Positions 34,692-43,711 of a DNA stretch of 64,000 bases are shown in pieces (positions within the stretch are counted from its first letter, which is position 1; each line of letters opens with the position of its first letter). Where the stretch lies: positions 124,001 through 188,000 of the forward strand of contig CAZLQD010000012.1 of NCBI GenBank assembly GCA_964561605.1, written 5' to 3'. Position numbers and translations under genes: made by a program. This DNA is from JALUZX01 sp964561605. GTDB taxonomy: Bacteria; Planctomycetota; UBA1135; JALUZX01. The notes below the pieces were generated by a model that searched no databases, was not told where the DNA came from, and worked only from the letters and a program-made list of their open reading frames with translations.

Positions 34692-34842
34692 ACCCCGCCC
34701 TGGAGCTCCCTTCCCTGCTTCGGCCTCCCCCGGGCCGGTCCTTTTCCCTATCGGCCCGAAGGCCCGCCCTTTTTGAGAGAAGGGGGGGAGATTAGACTTT
34801 CCCCCTGTCCTGAATTTTTCCACCTCCCCCGGGAGGCAAGGA

Positions 34843-36420
34843 GTGAACGGAATGATCCATCCTGGAAAGGAACTGCGTGCGGAGTTCCTCTTCTTCCTCG
34901 CAGGTTTCTTTCTCCTCTGCTCTTGCGGTCCCCTTCGGGGACAGGCCCCGGGGGGGGAGCCCTCTTCTCCTGCCACCTTGCGGGTCAGGATCCAGGGGGA
35001 GATCGGCTGGCCCCAAGTCGCCCTGGTGAGCCGGGCCCTCCGCCAGGTCCAGGCCGGGGAGGCGGCCATGGTGGTCCTGGAGCTGGACACCCCCGGCGGG
35101 CGGCTCGACGCCACGAGGCAACTGGTGACCATGGTCCAGGCCATCCGCAAGAGCCGGGTCCAGGTCGTCGCCTTCGTGAACTCCCAGGCCTACTCGGGCG
35201 GGGCCATCCTGGCCCTCTCCACGGGGCGCATCTACATGACCCCATCGGCGGTGATCGGCGACGCCTATCCCATCCAGGTGGATCCCCTGGGAAGGCCCAA
35301 GGAGATTCCCGAGGGAATCCGGGCCAAGGAAATCTCGGCCCTCCGTTCCATGATGCGCTCCCTGGCCCTGGCCTTCCCCGAGGGGCGCCGCAAGAGGGTG
35401 AGCGTCCTGGCCGAGGGAATGGTGGATCCCACCATGGAGATCCGGAAGGTCCAGGTTCGGGACAAGCAGGGTGTGACCTCCATCAGGATCCTGACCCGCA
35501 AGCAGGAGGATCTCCTGGTGGAGCAGGGATACGAGGTGAAACCCCTGGCCCTGATCTGCGACTCCCACAGCCTGGTGACCCTCACGGCGCCCCAGGCCCT
35601 GGACCTGGGCGTCTCGGACGGCACGGTGGAGGACTTCCCCGGGCTCCTCTCCCTGTTCAACGTGGACCCGGCGGAGGTGAAGGAACTCCACCCCACGGCG
35701 ACGGAGAAGTTCGTGGACTTCCTGGAGTCCATCTCCTTCCTCCTTCTCATGGGAGGGCTCCTCTTCGGGATGGTGGCCCTCAAGATCCCGGGTTTCGGTG
35801 TTCCGGAAGTTCTCTCCCTGGTCTGCTTCTTCCTCCTCTTCCTTGCCCACTACTACGCGGGCCTCTCGGGTTGGCTCGAGCCTCTCCTCTTCCTCGGAGG
35901 GGTGGCCCTCATCGTACTGGAACTCTTCGTGATCCCCGGAACCTTCGTGGTGGGGGGGATCGGGATCCTCATGGCCCTTGCCGGGCTGGTCCTCTCCTTC
36001 CAGAGCTTCATCCTTCCCGAGAACGAGATGCAGATCCTCTACCTGGAGGAGAACCTGCAATACTTCGTCGTGGCCGTCCTCCTCCTGATCGCCGGAGGGT
36101 TCCTGCTCTCCAAGTTCCTTCCCGGGATTCCCTTGTTCCACAAGGTGATCCTGGAATCCCCCGGCGGGCCGGGGCGTTTCACCGGGCAGGCGGAGGCCCG
36201 GGTCTTCCTGGAATCGGATACGATCCGTCCGGGAAAGCGGGGGAAGGCCCTCTCCACCCTCAGGCCGGCGGGACGGGCGGAATTCGACGGGGAGATCCTG
36301 GACGTGCAGACCGAGGGGGAGTTCCTGGAGCCCGGCACGGATCTGGAGGTGGTCAAGGTGGATGCCAACAGGGTCGTCGTGAAGGCCGTGGAAGAAGGGG
36401 AAAAGGAGGCAGGGGCATGA
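34843..36420 (+). CDS. NfeD-family membrane-bound ClpP-class serine protease (long form)
   Basis: 525 residues. A signal/lipoprotein-like N-terminus (FFLAGFFLLCSC) is followed by a ClpP/crotonase-fold protease domain with VVLELDTPGGRLDATRQLV near residue 80 and the nucleophile region NSQAYSGGAILALST near 120. Four or more membrane helices follow (about 295-430), then a C-terminal OB-like NfeD domain (RAEFDGEILDVQTEGEFLEPG). Long NfeD proteins cleave hydrophobic C-termini of stomatin-like partners. The partner here is probably the FloA protein two genes down. The GTG at 34843 follows GGGAGG; the ATG at 34852 is an alternative. It overlaps the short nfeD gene by four bases. Confidence 0.92.
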   Translation: MNGMIHPGKELRAEFLFFLAGFFLLCSCGPLRGQAPGGEPSSPATLRVRIQGEIGWPQVALVSRALRQVQAGEAAMVVLELDTPGGRLDATRQLVTMVQAIRKSRVQVVAFVNSQAYSGGAILALSTGRIYMTPSAVIGDAYPIQVDPLGRPKEIPEGIRAKEISALRSMMRSLALAFPEGRRKRVSVLAEGMVDPTMEIRKVQVRDKQGVTSIRILTRKQEDLLVEQGYEVKPLALICDSHSLVTLTAPQALDLGVSDGTVEDFPGLLSLFNVDPAEVKELHPTATEKFVDFLESISFLLLMGGLLFGMVALKIPGFGVPEVLSLVCFFLLFLAHYYAGLSGWLEPLLFLGGVALIVLELFVIPGTFVVGGIGILMALAGLVLSFQSFILPENEMQILYLEENLQYFVVAVLLLIAGGFLLSKFLPGIPLFHKVILESPGGPGRFTGQAEARVFLESDTIRPGKRGKALSTLRPAGRAEFDGEILDVQTEGEFLEPGTDLEVVKVDANRVVVKAVEEGEKEAGA

Positions 36421-37004
36421 GCGCCGTCGTTCCCATCCTCCTCCTCTTCCTCGGACTCCTCCTCGTGGCGGCGGAGGTCTTCTTCCCTTCCATGGGAATC
36501 CTGGCCATCCTGGCCTCGGGGGCCGTGGGGAGCGCCGTGGTCCTGGCCTTCGTGCACCTCGGGGTGAACACAGGAATCGTCTTTCTCCTGGCCGTCCTGG
36601 TCCTGGTGCCCCTGACTCTCCTCTTCGCCTTCAAGACCCTTCCCAAGACCCCTCTGGGGAGGAGGCTGATCCTGGACGGACCCACTTTCGGCGAGACCAG
36701 CGGGACGGCCGTGAAGGGCGGCCTGGAGTCCCTCCTGGGAAAGGAGGGCCGGGCCCTCTCCCCCCTCAGGCCCGCCGGGGTGGCCTCCATCGATGGGAAA
36801 CGTGTTGACGTGGTGACCCGGGGCCTCATGATCGAGAAGGGGGCGCGCCTCAAGGTGACCCGGATCGAGGGAAACCGGGTGATCGTGGATCCCCTCGAAG
36901 AGAGGGCGCCCCGAAAGGGGAGTGCCGGAGGAGGGGGGCTCATGGGGGAGGAAGGGGAAGGCGGACTCGATGCCGGCGGAACCGTGAACGGAGGAAGCCG
37001 ATGA
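36417..37004 (+). CDS. NfeD-like protein (short form)
   Basis: 195 residues: two or three membrane helices at the N-terminus (VPILLLFLGLLLVAAEVFF, then VVLAFVHLGVNTGIVF and LVLVPLTLLFAF) and a C-terminal OB-like domain (ASIDGKRVDVVTRGLMIEKGARLKVTRIEGN). It lacks the protease domain. Such short NfeD proteins pair with SPFH/flotillin-like proteins. ATG at 36417 overlaps the stop of the long nfeD gene (ATGA), and its stop overlaps the floA start (ATGA), so the three are translated as one coupled unit. Confidence 0.88.
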   Translation: MSAVVPILLLFLGLLLVAAEVFFPSMGILAILASGAVGSAVVLAFVHLGVNTGIVFLLAVLVLVPLTLLFAFKTLPKTPLGRRLILDGPTFGETSGTAVKGGLESLLGKEGRALSPLRPAGVASIDGKRVDVVTRGLMIEKGARLKVTRIEGNRVIVDPLEERAPRKGSAGGGGLMGEEGEGGLDAGGTVNGGSR

Positions 37005-38053
37005 TGAACCTTCTTGGCGTAACCGTCCTCGCCTCGGGGGACCTGGTCTGGGCCCTGGTGGCCCTGGGTCTCCTGGTGATCCTCATCGTGGGGATCGTGA
37101 TCTTCAAGTTCTTCAACTTGTGGCTCCAGGCCTACTTGAGCAGGGCGGAGATCTCCATCTTCCACCTGATCGGGATGTCTCTCAGGAAGGTGAATCCCAC
37201 GGTGATCGTCCGGGCCAAGATCTCGGCCGTCCAGGCCAAGGTTCCCGTGGACACCCGGGACCTGGAGGCCCACTACCTGGCAGGGGGCAACGTGATCTCC
37301 GTGGTCCGCTCCCTCATCGCGGCGGACAGGGCGGGCATTCCCCTGGATTTCAAGAAGGCCGCCGCCATCGACCTGGCCGGCCGGGACGTCCTCGAGGCGG
37401 TGAGGACCTGCGTGAATCCCAAGGTCATCGACTGTCCCAATCCGGCCTCGGGCAAGACCGAGGTGGCCGCCATGGCCAAGGACGGGATCCAGGTCCTCGC
37501 CAAGGCCCGGGTCACCGTCAGGACCAACATCGACCGCCTGGTCGGAGGCGCCACGGAGGAGACCATCATCGCCAGGGTGGGCGAGGGCATCGTCACCACC
37601 ATCGGCTCGTCGAACTCCCACAAGGACGTCCTGGAGAACCCGGACAACATCTCCAAGACCGTCCTGTCCAAGGGGCTGGACGCAGGGACGGCCTTCGAGA
37701 TCCTCTCCATCGATATCGCCGACGTGGACATCGGCGCCAACATCGGGGCCAGGCTCCAGGCCGATCAGGCCGAGGCGGACAAGCGGATCGCCCAGGCCAA
37801 GGCGGAGGAGCGCCGTGCCATGGCCGTGGCCAGGGAGCAGGAGATGAAGGCCGAGGTCGTGGCAAACCAGGCCAAGGTGGTCCTTGCCGAGGCGGAGGTC
37901 CCCAAGGCCATCGCCGAGGCCTTCCGGAGCGGAAATCTCGGCATCATGGACTACTACCGCTACAAGAACATCGTGGCGGATACGGAGATGCGTAAGAACA
38001 TCGCCAAGGGGGGCGATTCCGGCCCGGAGGGCGGCGGGTCCGCGCACAAGTAA
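37001..38053 (+). CDS. floA: Flotillin-like protein FloA
   Basis: SPFH/band-7 scaffold of membrane microdomains. The 350-residue product has a single N-terminal membrane-inserted hydrophobic hairpin (about 12-38), then the FloA-specific sequence NPTVIVRAKISAVQAKVPVDTRDLEAHYLAGGNV. A glycine-rich region follows, and the C-terminal coiled coil is rich in Ala/Glu (AQAKAEERRAMAVAREQEMKAEV near 265). It is close to the Bacillus YqfA/FloA type. The overlap with two NfeD genes is the classic arrangement. ATG at 37001 is followed by a second ATG codon. Confidence 0.95.
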   Translation: MMNLLGVTVLASGDLVWALVALGLLVILIVGIVIFKFFNLWLQAYLSRAEISIFHLIGMSLRKVNPTVIVRAKISAVQAKVPVDTRDLEAHYLAGGNVISVVRSLIAADRAGIPLDFKKAAAIDLAGRDVLEAVRTCVNPKVIDCPNPASGKTEVAAMAKDGIQVLAKARVTVRTNIDRLVGGATEETIIARVGEGIVTTIGSSNSHKDVLENPDNISKTVLSKGLDAGTAFEILSIDIADVDIGANIGARLQADQAEADKRIAQAKAEERRAMAVAREQEMKAEVVANQAKVVLAEAEVPKAIAEAFRSGNLGIMDYYRYKNIVADTEMRKNIAKGGDSGPEGGGSAHK

Positions 38054-38062
38054 GGAGCGCCC

Positions 38063-38692
38063 ATGAGCTTGGACGACATCCTGCAACTCCTCATCCTCCT
38101 CATCGTGATGGGCGGGGGGTTCATCGTCCAGATCTTCCAGGCCGGGAAGCGGACTCGACGCCGGCAGAAGAGTCCGAAACGGCCCGTCTCAACGGGCGGT
38201 CCCCAGGCCTCCCCTACGGAGGACGATATCGGGAGGAAGGTCCGGGAACTCCTGGAGCGGGCCGCCGGAAGGAGGGAGCCGGAGCCTCCGCCTCCCAAGG
38301 AGCCTCCCAAGGTGGAGCCCCGGGTCCAGACGGGCCCGGAGGTGCCGGAATCCATCTTCTCCGGCGGGAAGGGGAGCGGCGAGGATTTCCAGGTCGCCGG
38401 CCGGGAGATGGGGGGGAGTTTCAAGGTCTTTCCCCCCTCCGGAATCAGCGAAGGTCCCGGGCGGGGAGGGGGGAGGAGAAAGAAGAAGAAAGGCCTTCGG
38501 CCCGGTGCGGCGGAGGAGGCCCCGGCGGCGGGCCCTCCCTCCTCCACTCTTCTTCCCCTCCGGGGAAAGGTGGACGCCGCCTCCCTGGCCGCCTTCCTGG
38601 CATCCAGGCCCGACCTTGCCGTCCTGGGCTACGAGATCCTGGGGCCTCCCCCGGCCTTGAGGGAGAGGCCGCCCTCCTGGGAGTGGTGGTAG
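38063..38692 (+). CDS. Hypothetical protein with one membrane helix, downstream of floA
   Basis: 209 residues. A membrane helix (LQLLILLIVMGGGFIVQIF, about 7-26) is followed by a run of basic residues, a long low-complexity Pro/Gly/Glu/Lys middle and a short conserved-looking C-terminus (DLAVLGYEILGPPPALRE). An xxxEILGPPxALR-type ending occurs in floA-adjacent proteins of planctomycete-like bacteria as I recall them, which suggests a FloA partner; this cannot be checked here. ATG at 38063 is preceded by AAGGAG and starts 9 bases after floA. It is the end of the nfeD-nfeD-floA run. Confidence 0.7.
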   Translation: MSLDDILQLLILLIVMGGGFIVQIFQAGKRTRRRQKSPKRPVSTGGPQASPTEDDIGRKVRELLERAAGRREPEPPPPKEPPKVEPRVQTGPEVPESIFSGGKGSGEDFQVAGREMGGSFKVFPPSGISEGPGRGGGRRKKKKGLRPGAAEEAPAAGPPSSTLLPLRGKVDAASLAAFLASRPDLAVLGYEILGPPPALRERPPSWEWW

Positions 38693-38708
38693 CAGGGAGG
38701 CGGGGCGC

Positions 38709-39329
38709 CTACCAGAGGGGCAGGGAGACCAGGAGAGCCTTTCCCATGGTGAGGGGCTTGGGCAGAGAAGGGACTTCCGCCCTGTAGCTCCCCGGCTCGT
38801 CGAGCCTGTAGGGATCCCTTGCGAGCCTGGAGGTCCATTCGTTCCGCCAGAGGAGGACCGCCTCACGCAGGGCCCCGGAGGCGCGGGCCGGTTCGGAGCC
38901 GAGATAGTTCCAGAGGATCGGCCCGGGCCTGACCAGGGTTTCGGTCCTCCGGAGTTCCTCTCCTGCGGCCCCTCCCAGGGCCAGGGCCCCTTTCCTGGCC
39001 CGCCGCATCTCTCCCGAGAAGAAGCTCCCCGTGAAGCGGGCGCCCCGGGTGAGATCCCGGGCGGGGACGGTGCGGAGGAGTTCCGCCGTCCCGGAAGGCA
39101 GGTTTCCGGCTCGACGGAACTCCTGGTCCACGGCGCCGCCCAGGCCCGCCAGGGAGGACTGGAGCTTCTGGAGGCGCTTTCCGAGGCCGTAGGGGGCGGA
39201 GCGGCAGGAGGGGAAGAGAAGGAGTCCCGCCGCGAAAAGGAGGAGGGAGAAGGGAAGACTCCCGGCAAAGACGCCCTTTCCGCGCCGGTCTTTCCCGCCG
39301 CTTCCGACTGGAAGGGGCTCCCTTCTCAT
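38709..39329 (-). CDS. Small putative lipoprotein
   Basis: 206 residues. A basic N-terminus, a hydrophobic stretch (SLPFSLLLFAAGLLLFPSC, about 24-42) and a lipobox-like LFPSC point to a lipoprotein. The rest is mostly helical with no recognised domain. The ATG at 39329 starts 4 bases after the stop of lolD, so it is the last gene of the trmB-lysS-lolC/E-lolD unit. It may be a lipoprotein handled by the exporter encoded just before it, but that is only context. Confidence 0.6.
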   Translation of the reverse strand: MRREPLPVGSGGKDRRGKGVFAGSLPFSLLLFAAGLLLFPSCRSAPYGLGKRLQKLQSSLAGLGGAVDQEFRRAGNLPSGTAELLRTVPARDLTRGARFTGSFFSGEMRRARKGALALGGAAGEELRRTETLVRPGPILWNYLGSEPARASGALREAVLLWRNEWTSRLARDPYRLDEPGSYRAEVPSLPKPLTMGKALLVSLPLW

Positions 39330-39333
39330 GGGA

Positions 39334-40071
39334 CTACTCCAGCTTGGGGATCAGGAGATCCGGGCCCGGGGGGGCCGGTTGTTCCAGGACCCGGCCGTCC
39401 TGCAAGTATACCTGCCGTGAGGCCCGGGCGGCCACCCGCTCGTCGTGGGTCACGATCACGAAAGCCACCCCTTCCCGCCTGTGGAACTCTTCCAGGAGGT
39501 TCATGATCTCCCCTGCGGTCTCCCTGTCCAGGTTTCCCGTGGGTTCGTCGCAGAAGACCACGGGGGGAGAGGAGAAGAGGGCCCTGGCCAGGGCCACCCG
39601 CTGGCGCTCCCCTCCGGAGAGCTTGTTGGGTTTCTTGTGGGCCTGGTCGGCGATGCCCATCCGGTCCAGGAGCTCCATGGCCTTCCTCTTCATGGCCTTC
39701 CTCGTGGCGAACCAGGCCGGGAGGGATGTGGTCATCATCCCCGAGAGAAGGACGTTCTGGAGGGCGTTCAGCTCGGGCACCAGGTGGTAGAACTGGAAGA
39801 CGAAACCGATTTCTTTGTTCCGGATCCGGGCCTTCTCGCCGGCGGGAAGGTCGTCCACCCTCCTCCCGCCGTAGTAGATCTCTCCGCCGTCGGGCTTGTC
39901 CAGGAGCCCCAGGATGTGGAGGAGGGTGGATTTCCCGGAGCCGGAAGGCCCGAGAAGGGAGACCATCTCGCCCCGGGCCACGTGGAAGTCCGCACCCTTG
40001 AGGACGTGCTGGACCTTTCCTCCCGTCCGGAAGGAGCGGCGGATGCCTGTGCAGTGGAGGAGATCACTCAT
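39334..40071 (-). CDS. lolD: Lipoprotein-releasing ABC transporter ATP-binding protein LolD
   Basis: Cytoplasmic ATPase that powers release of lipoproteins from the inner membrane (or another MacB-type export). The 245-residue product has Walker A GPSGSGKSTLLH near residue 42, a Q-loop QFYHLVPELNALQNV near 92, signature LSGGERQRVALARAL near 151 and Walker B VVFCDEPTGNLD near 170. LolD-like genes pair with LolC/E permeases; here the permease gene overlaps it by eight bases. ATG at 40071. Family alternatives are other MacB/FtsE-type ATPases. Confidence 0.9.
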   Translation of the reverse strand: MSDLLHCTGIRRSFRTGGKVQHVLKGADFHVARGEMVSLLGPSGSGKSTLLHILGLLDKPDGGEIYYGGRRVDDLPAGEKARIRNKEIGFVFQFYHLVPELNALQNVLLSGMMTTSLPAWFATRKAMKRKAMELLDRMGIADQAHKKPNKLSGGERQRVALARALFSSPPVVFCDEPTGNLDRETAGEIMNLLEEFHRREGVAFVIVTHDERVAARASRQVYLQDGRVLEQPAPPGPDLLIPKLE

Positions 40072-41458
40072 AGCGCAGGGCCTTCACCGGTTCGAACCTG
40101 GACGCCCTGAGGGCGGGGATCAGGGAGAAGAGCAGGGAGAGGATCACCGCTCCCACAACGACCTGGATGACCCAGCCCGGGTCCAGCTCTGTGGGGATCC
40201 GGGAGAGGTTGTAGATCTGGGGTGGGAAGAGCTGGACGTGGAAGGTCCTCCCCAGGAACTCGTTGAAGTCGTTCAGGTAGATGCAGGAGATCCAGCCCGC
40301 CAGGGCGCCCAGCATGGATCCGAGGAAGCTGATGACGAATCCGCAGAAGAGGAAGATGTAGAGGATTCCCGTCCTGGTGGCTCCCAGGGCCGACAGGATG
40401 CCGATGTCCCGGGTCTTCTCGGTGACCATCATGGAGAGAGTGGCGAAGATCAGGAAGCCCGCCACGACCAGGGAGATCATGAGGAGGAGCTTCATCAGGG
40501 CCCGCTCGTGGTCCACCGCCTTGAGGTAAGTGCTCTTCCTCTGCTCCCAGGTCTGGAGGGCCCAGGGCGTGGAGGCCAGGACCGAGCGGAGTCTCCGTTT
40601 CAGGTCGGCCTGGACGGCTGGGGCGTTCTTGTAGTCGTCCAGCTTGATGGCCACCTCGGTGAATACCGGGCGGAAGCCCTCTTCCAGGGGATCGAAGCCG
40701 ATCATGGAGCGGGCCGTGTCGATGTGGACGTATACGGTTGTCTTGTTGTGTTCGAAGAACTTGGAGTGGTAGAAGCCCGAGATGTCCAGGTTCCGCTTGA
40801 CCACCATGGCGTCCAGGGGGCGGTCCCTCGGTTCCAGGGGGTTCTTGGTGTCCGGGAAGAGGTTCACCGTGGCCACGCCGATCCTTTCCCCCTTGCGGAA
40901 GGCGCCGGCGTTCAACGTGGAGAGGATGATCCCGGGTTGGGGCTTTCCGAAGCCGCCGTCGTCGGCGGGTTTCACCCGGAAGGGGTGGTCCGGGTCGTCC
41001 ACCCGGTCCGCCGGGGACACCTCCTTCGCCAGGAGATATTTGCGGAAATCCGTGACCTCCTCCTCCCTCTTGGGATCCACCCCCAGGAGGACCACGAAGG
41101 CCTGGGAGGCGTACTTGGAGGTGGAGAAGATGTTCCTCGACGTGGCCCCGCCCAGGACGTCGGCCTGGATGTCCCCCAGAAGGAGGGAGGGGAGGACGAT
41201 CCTCGGGGCGCATCCAACCACGTGGGGGTTCTCCTCGATGACCTTCTCCACCTTGGGGAAGGGGATGTCCGGGGTAACTCCGTGGAGGATGAGATCCGAC
41301 GAAGTGCCGCGGATGTGGCTGCGGATCTCCGTGATGAAGCCCGTGAAGATGGCCACCACGGTGATGAGGAACCAGACGCCCACGGCCACTCCGCCCACGC
41401 CCAGGATGTTGATGGGCCGGGAGAAGAGGTAGCGGAAACCGAGGAAATATTTGTACAT
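40064..41458 (-). CDS. LolC/LolE-type lipoprotein-releasing permease
   Basis: 464 residues with the MacB/LolCE topology. One N-terminal membrane helix (about 17-40, with PINILGVGGVAVGVW) is followed by a ~270-residue periplasmic domain and three C-terminal helices (near 320-345, 375-400 and 420-445) with EKTRDIGILSALGATRTGI between them. Only one permease gene is present, so a homodimer or a LolF-like protein is likely rather than a LolC/LolE pair. It lies 17 bases after lysS and overlaps lolD by eight bases. Confidence 0.9.
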   Translation of the reverse strand: MYKYFLGFRYLFSRPINILGVGGVAVGVWFLITVVAIFTGFITEIRSHIRGTSSDLILHGVTPDIPFPKVEKVIEENPHVVGCAPRIVLPSLLLGDIQADVLGGATSRNIFSTSKYASQAFVVLLGVDPKREEEVTDFRKYLLAKEVSPADRVDDPDHPFRVKPADDGGFGKPQPGIILSTLNAGAFRKGERIGVATVNLFPDTKNPLEPRDRPLDAMVVKRNLDISGFYHSKFFEHNKTTVYVHIDTARSMIGFDPLEEGFRPVFTEVAIKLDDYKNAPAVQADLKRRLRSVLASTPWALQTWEQRKSTYLKAVDHERALMKLLLMISLVVAGFLIFATLSMMVTEKTRDIGILSALGATRTGILYIFLFCGFVISFLGSMLGALAGWISCIYLNDFNEFLGRTFHVQLFPPQIYNLSRIPTELDPGWVIQVVVGAVILSLLFSLIPALRASRFEPVKALRYE

Positions 41459-41475
41459 ATTCTACCGGAACCGTC

Positions 41476-42945
41476 CTATTCGACGGTCTCCCCTTCCTCC
41501 TCCCCGGCGGGGAGTCTTCTCAGCAGGGGGAAGAGGATCACGTCCCGGATGGAGGGGGAGTCGGTGAGGACCATGAGAAGCCTGTCGATCCCCACGCCGA
41601 GGCCGCCGGCGGGGGGCATGCCGTAGCGGAGCGCGACCAGGTAGTCCGTATCCACTTCCTTGGGGGCTTCGGCGTCCTTCCCGCTCCTGGCCACCTGCTC
41701 CTTGAAGCGTTCTTCCTGGTCCAGGGGATCGTTGAGTTCCGAGAAGGCGTTGGCCATCTCCATTCCCCGGACGAAGAGTTCGAAGCGCTCCACCAGGCGG
41801 GGGTCTTCCGGGCTGGTCTTGGCCAGGGGGGAGAGCTCCTTGGGGTAGTCCAGGACGAAGACCGGGCCTGCGAGCTTGGGCTCCACCGTTTCCTCGAAGA
41901 TCTCCCCCGCCAGGGAGACCGGGCCGAGGCCCTTGTCCTCGATGCCCAGTTCGGCCGCCCTGGCCTTCACCCTGTCGGCGTCGAAGAAGTCGAATCCGTT
42001 GGCTTCCCGGAAGAGGTCCAGGTAGCGGCGGCGTTCGAAGGGGGCCTGGAAGGAGATCTCTTCCCCCTGGTAGGTGAAGGTCGTCTTTCCGTGGACCGCA
42101 AGAGCCAGCTCGTGGAAGAGTTCCTCCACCATCTCCATGACCTGGTTGTAGTCGCCGTAGGCCTGGTAGGTCTCCAGGATGGTGAACTCCGGGTTGTGGC
42201 GGGTGCTGATTCCTTCGTTGCGGAAGACCCGGCCCAGCTCGTAGACCCGTTCCAGGCCGCCCACCAGGAGCCGCTTGAGATAGAGCTCGGGGGCGATCCT
42301 GAGGTAGAGATCCATGTCCAGGGTGTTGTGGTGGGTGATGAAGGGCCGCGCCGCGGCTCCTCCCGCCACGGGATGGAGCAAGGGGGTCTCCACCTCGAGG
42401 AAGCCCCTGTCGTCCAGGAAGCGGCGGATCACCCCCAGGACCTTGGAGCGGACCAGGAAGACCCGGCGCACCTCGGGATTTGCGAAGAGGTCCACGTAGC
42501 GGCGCCGGTAGCGGATCTCCACGTCCTTGAGGCCGTGCCACTTTTCGGGAGGGGGCAGGAGGGCCTTGGAGAGGAGGGTCACCTCGTCGGCCCAGACGGA
42601 GGGTTCGCCCTTCTTGGTCCGGGCCACTTCCCCTTTCACGGCCACGATGTCCCCCGCCTCGACGAGCTTCCTCCTGGGCCACCACTCACCCAGCCGCTCC
42701 CGGCTGAAGACCACCTGGATCTTTCCCGAGAGGTCGTGGATGTGGGCGAAGCGAAGTTTTCCGAAGTCCCGGATGGTGCCCAGGCGGCCCGCAACGACGG
42801 CCCTTGTGCCTTCCCTCTCGTCGATCTTCTCCACCAGGGGGGCGGCCGGCTCGGGGCGGGGACTCCTGGCGGGCCAGGGAGGAATGCCCTCCTTGGCCAG
42901 GGCTTCCAGTTTCTGCAGGCGGTCCGGATGAGGTTCGAAGCTCAT
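41476..42945 (-). CDS. lysS: Lysyl-tRNA synthetase (class II)
   Basis: Charges tRNA-Lys. The 489-residue product has an N-terminal OB fold (GRLGTIRDFGKLRFAHIHDLSGKIQ near residue 50), class II motif 2 (FRNEGISTRHNPEFTILE near 240) and motif 3 (GGLGVGIDRLLMVLTDSPSIRDVILFP near 455). Length is typical. The ATG at 42945 gives MSFEPHPDRLQKLEAL. It starts 34 bases after trmB and precedes the lolC/E gene by 17 bases, so it shares a transcript with envelope and tRNA-modification genes. Confidence 0.97.
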   Translation of the reverse strand: MSFEPHPDRLQKLEALAKEGIPPWPARSPRPEPAAPLVEKIDEREGTRAVVAGRLGTIRDFGKLRFAHIHDLSGKIQVVFSRERLGEWWPRRKLVEAGDIVAVKGEVARTKKGEPSVWADEVTLLSKALLPPPEKWHGLKDVEIRYRRRYVDLFANPEVRRVFLVRSKVLGVIRRFLDDRGFLEVETPLLHPVAGGAAARPFITHHNTLDMDLYLRIAPELYLKRLLVGGLERVYELGRVFRNEGISTRHNPEFTILETYQAYGDYNQVMEMVEELFHELALAVHGKTTFTYQGEEISFQAPFERRRYLDLFREANGFDFFDADRVKARAAELGIEDKGLGPVSLAGEIFEETVEPKLAGPVFVLDYPKELSPLAKTSPEDPRLVERFELFVRGMEMANAFSELNDPLDQEERFKEQVARSGKDAEAPKEVDTDYLVALRYGMPPAGGLGVGIDRLLMVLTDSPSIRDVILFPLLRRLPAGEEEGETVE

Positions 42946-42979
42946 GGGCGGGTTTCTCCCTGGTAGAAAAGGCCAGATC

Positions 42980-43711
42980 CTACTCCTTGGAAGGGGGGAT
43001 GCAAGGTAACCCGGTGGGGCGCCAGGCCGCCCTGTGGATGGTCCTCCCCTCTTTGCGGTACTTGGTCTCGAAGTTGGTGGGCCCGAAGGCCACCTCCGGG
43101 GGAAGGGCCCCTTCCTCTTCCAGTTCGGGAAGGCGCCGGAAGCAGGGGGAAGTACCCAGCAGGGCCAGGATCTCACCGAAGTAGGCCGCCGAGTCGGTGG
43201 AGACGAAGAGCCTCCCCTCGGGGGAGAGGACCTTGTGGAGCAGTGGAAGGACTCCGGGACGGAAGAAGCGCCTCTTCCTGTGGCGCCGCTTGGGCCAGGG
43301 GTCTGGAAAGTAGACGTGGACCGCCCGGACCGCCCCTGGCGGGACGGCCTCCTCCAGGAAGAGCCTGGCGTCGTCCAGGACCACCAGGCCGTTCTCCAGG
43401 CCCGCCCGGCGCAGGCGGTCCGCTGTGTAGGTGGCGTAGGGGAAGGCCGCCTCGATTCCGAGGAAGAAGACCTCCCTGCGGCTGCGGGCCGCCTCCAGGA
43501 GAAAGCGGCCCTTGCCGGGGCCCACTTCGATCTCCACGGGCATTCCGGGAGGGACGAGCTCTTCCCAGGGGGGAGGGCCGTCCCTGGCGTCCACCAAGGG
43601 AAGGCCCTCCATGTCCACCTTGGGGCCCACCCGCCGGTAGGAGACCTTGCTGCACAGGTGGGCCCTGAAGCGCCTGGGCAGGGACTGGGGGCTTTCTTTC
43701 CGGTCTTCCAT
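42980..43711 (-). CDS. trmB: tRNA (guanine-N7-)-methyltransferase TrmB
   Basis: Adds the m7G46 methyl group to tRNAs using S-adenosylmethionine. The 243-residue product has the SAM motif IEVGPGKGRFLLEAA near residue 47, DDARLF near 100 and the family signature VHVYFPDPWPKRRHRKRRF near 120. FETKYRKEGR near 215 completes the active site. ATG at 43711 is preferred over in-frame upstream Met codons because the earlier sequence is Pro/Gly-rich and unlike TrmB. It heads the trmB-lysS-lolC/E-lolD unit. Confidence 0.93.
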   Translation of the reverse strand: MEDRKESPQSLPRRFRAHLCSKVSYRRVGPKVDMEGLPLVDARDGPPPWEELVPPGMPVEIEVGPGKGRFLLEAARSRREVFFLGIEAAFPYATYTADRLRRAGLENGLVVLDDARLFLEEAVPPGAVRAVHVYFPDPWPKRRHRKRRFFRPGVLPLLHKVLSPEGRLFVSTDSAAYFGEILALLGTSPCFRRLPELEEEGALPPEVAFGPTNFETKYRKEGRTIHRAAWRPTGLPCIPPSKE

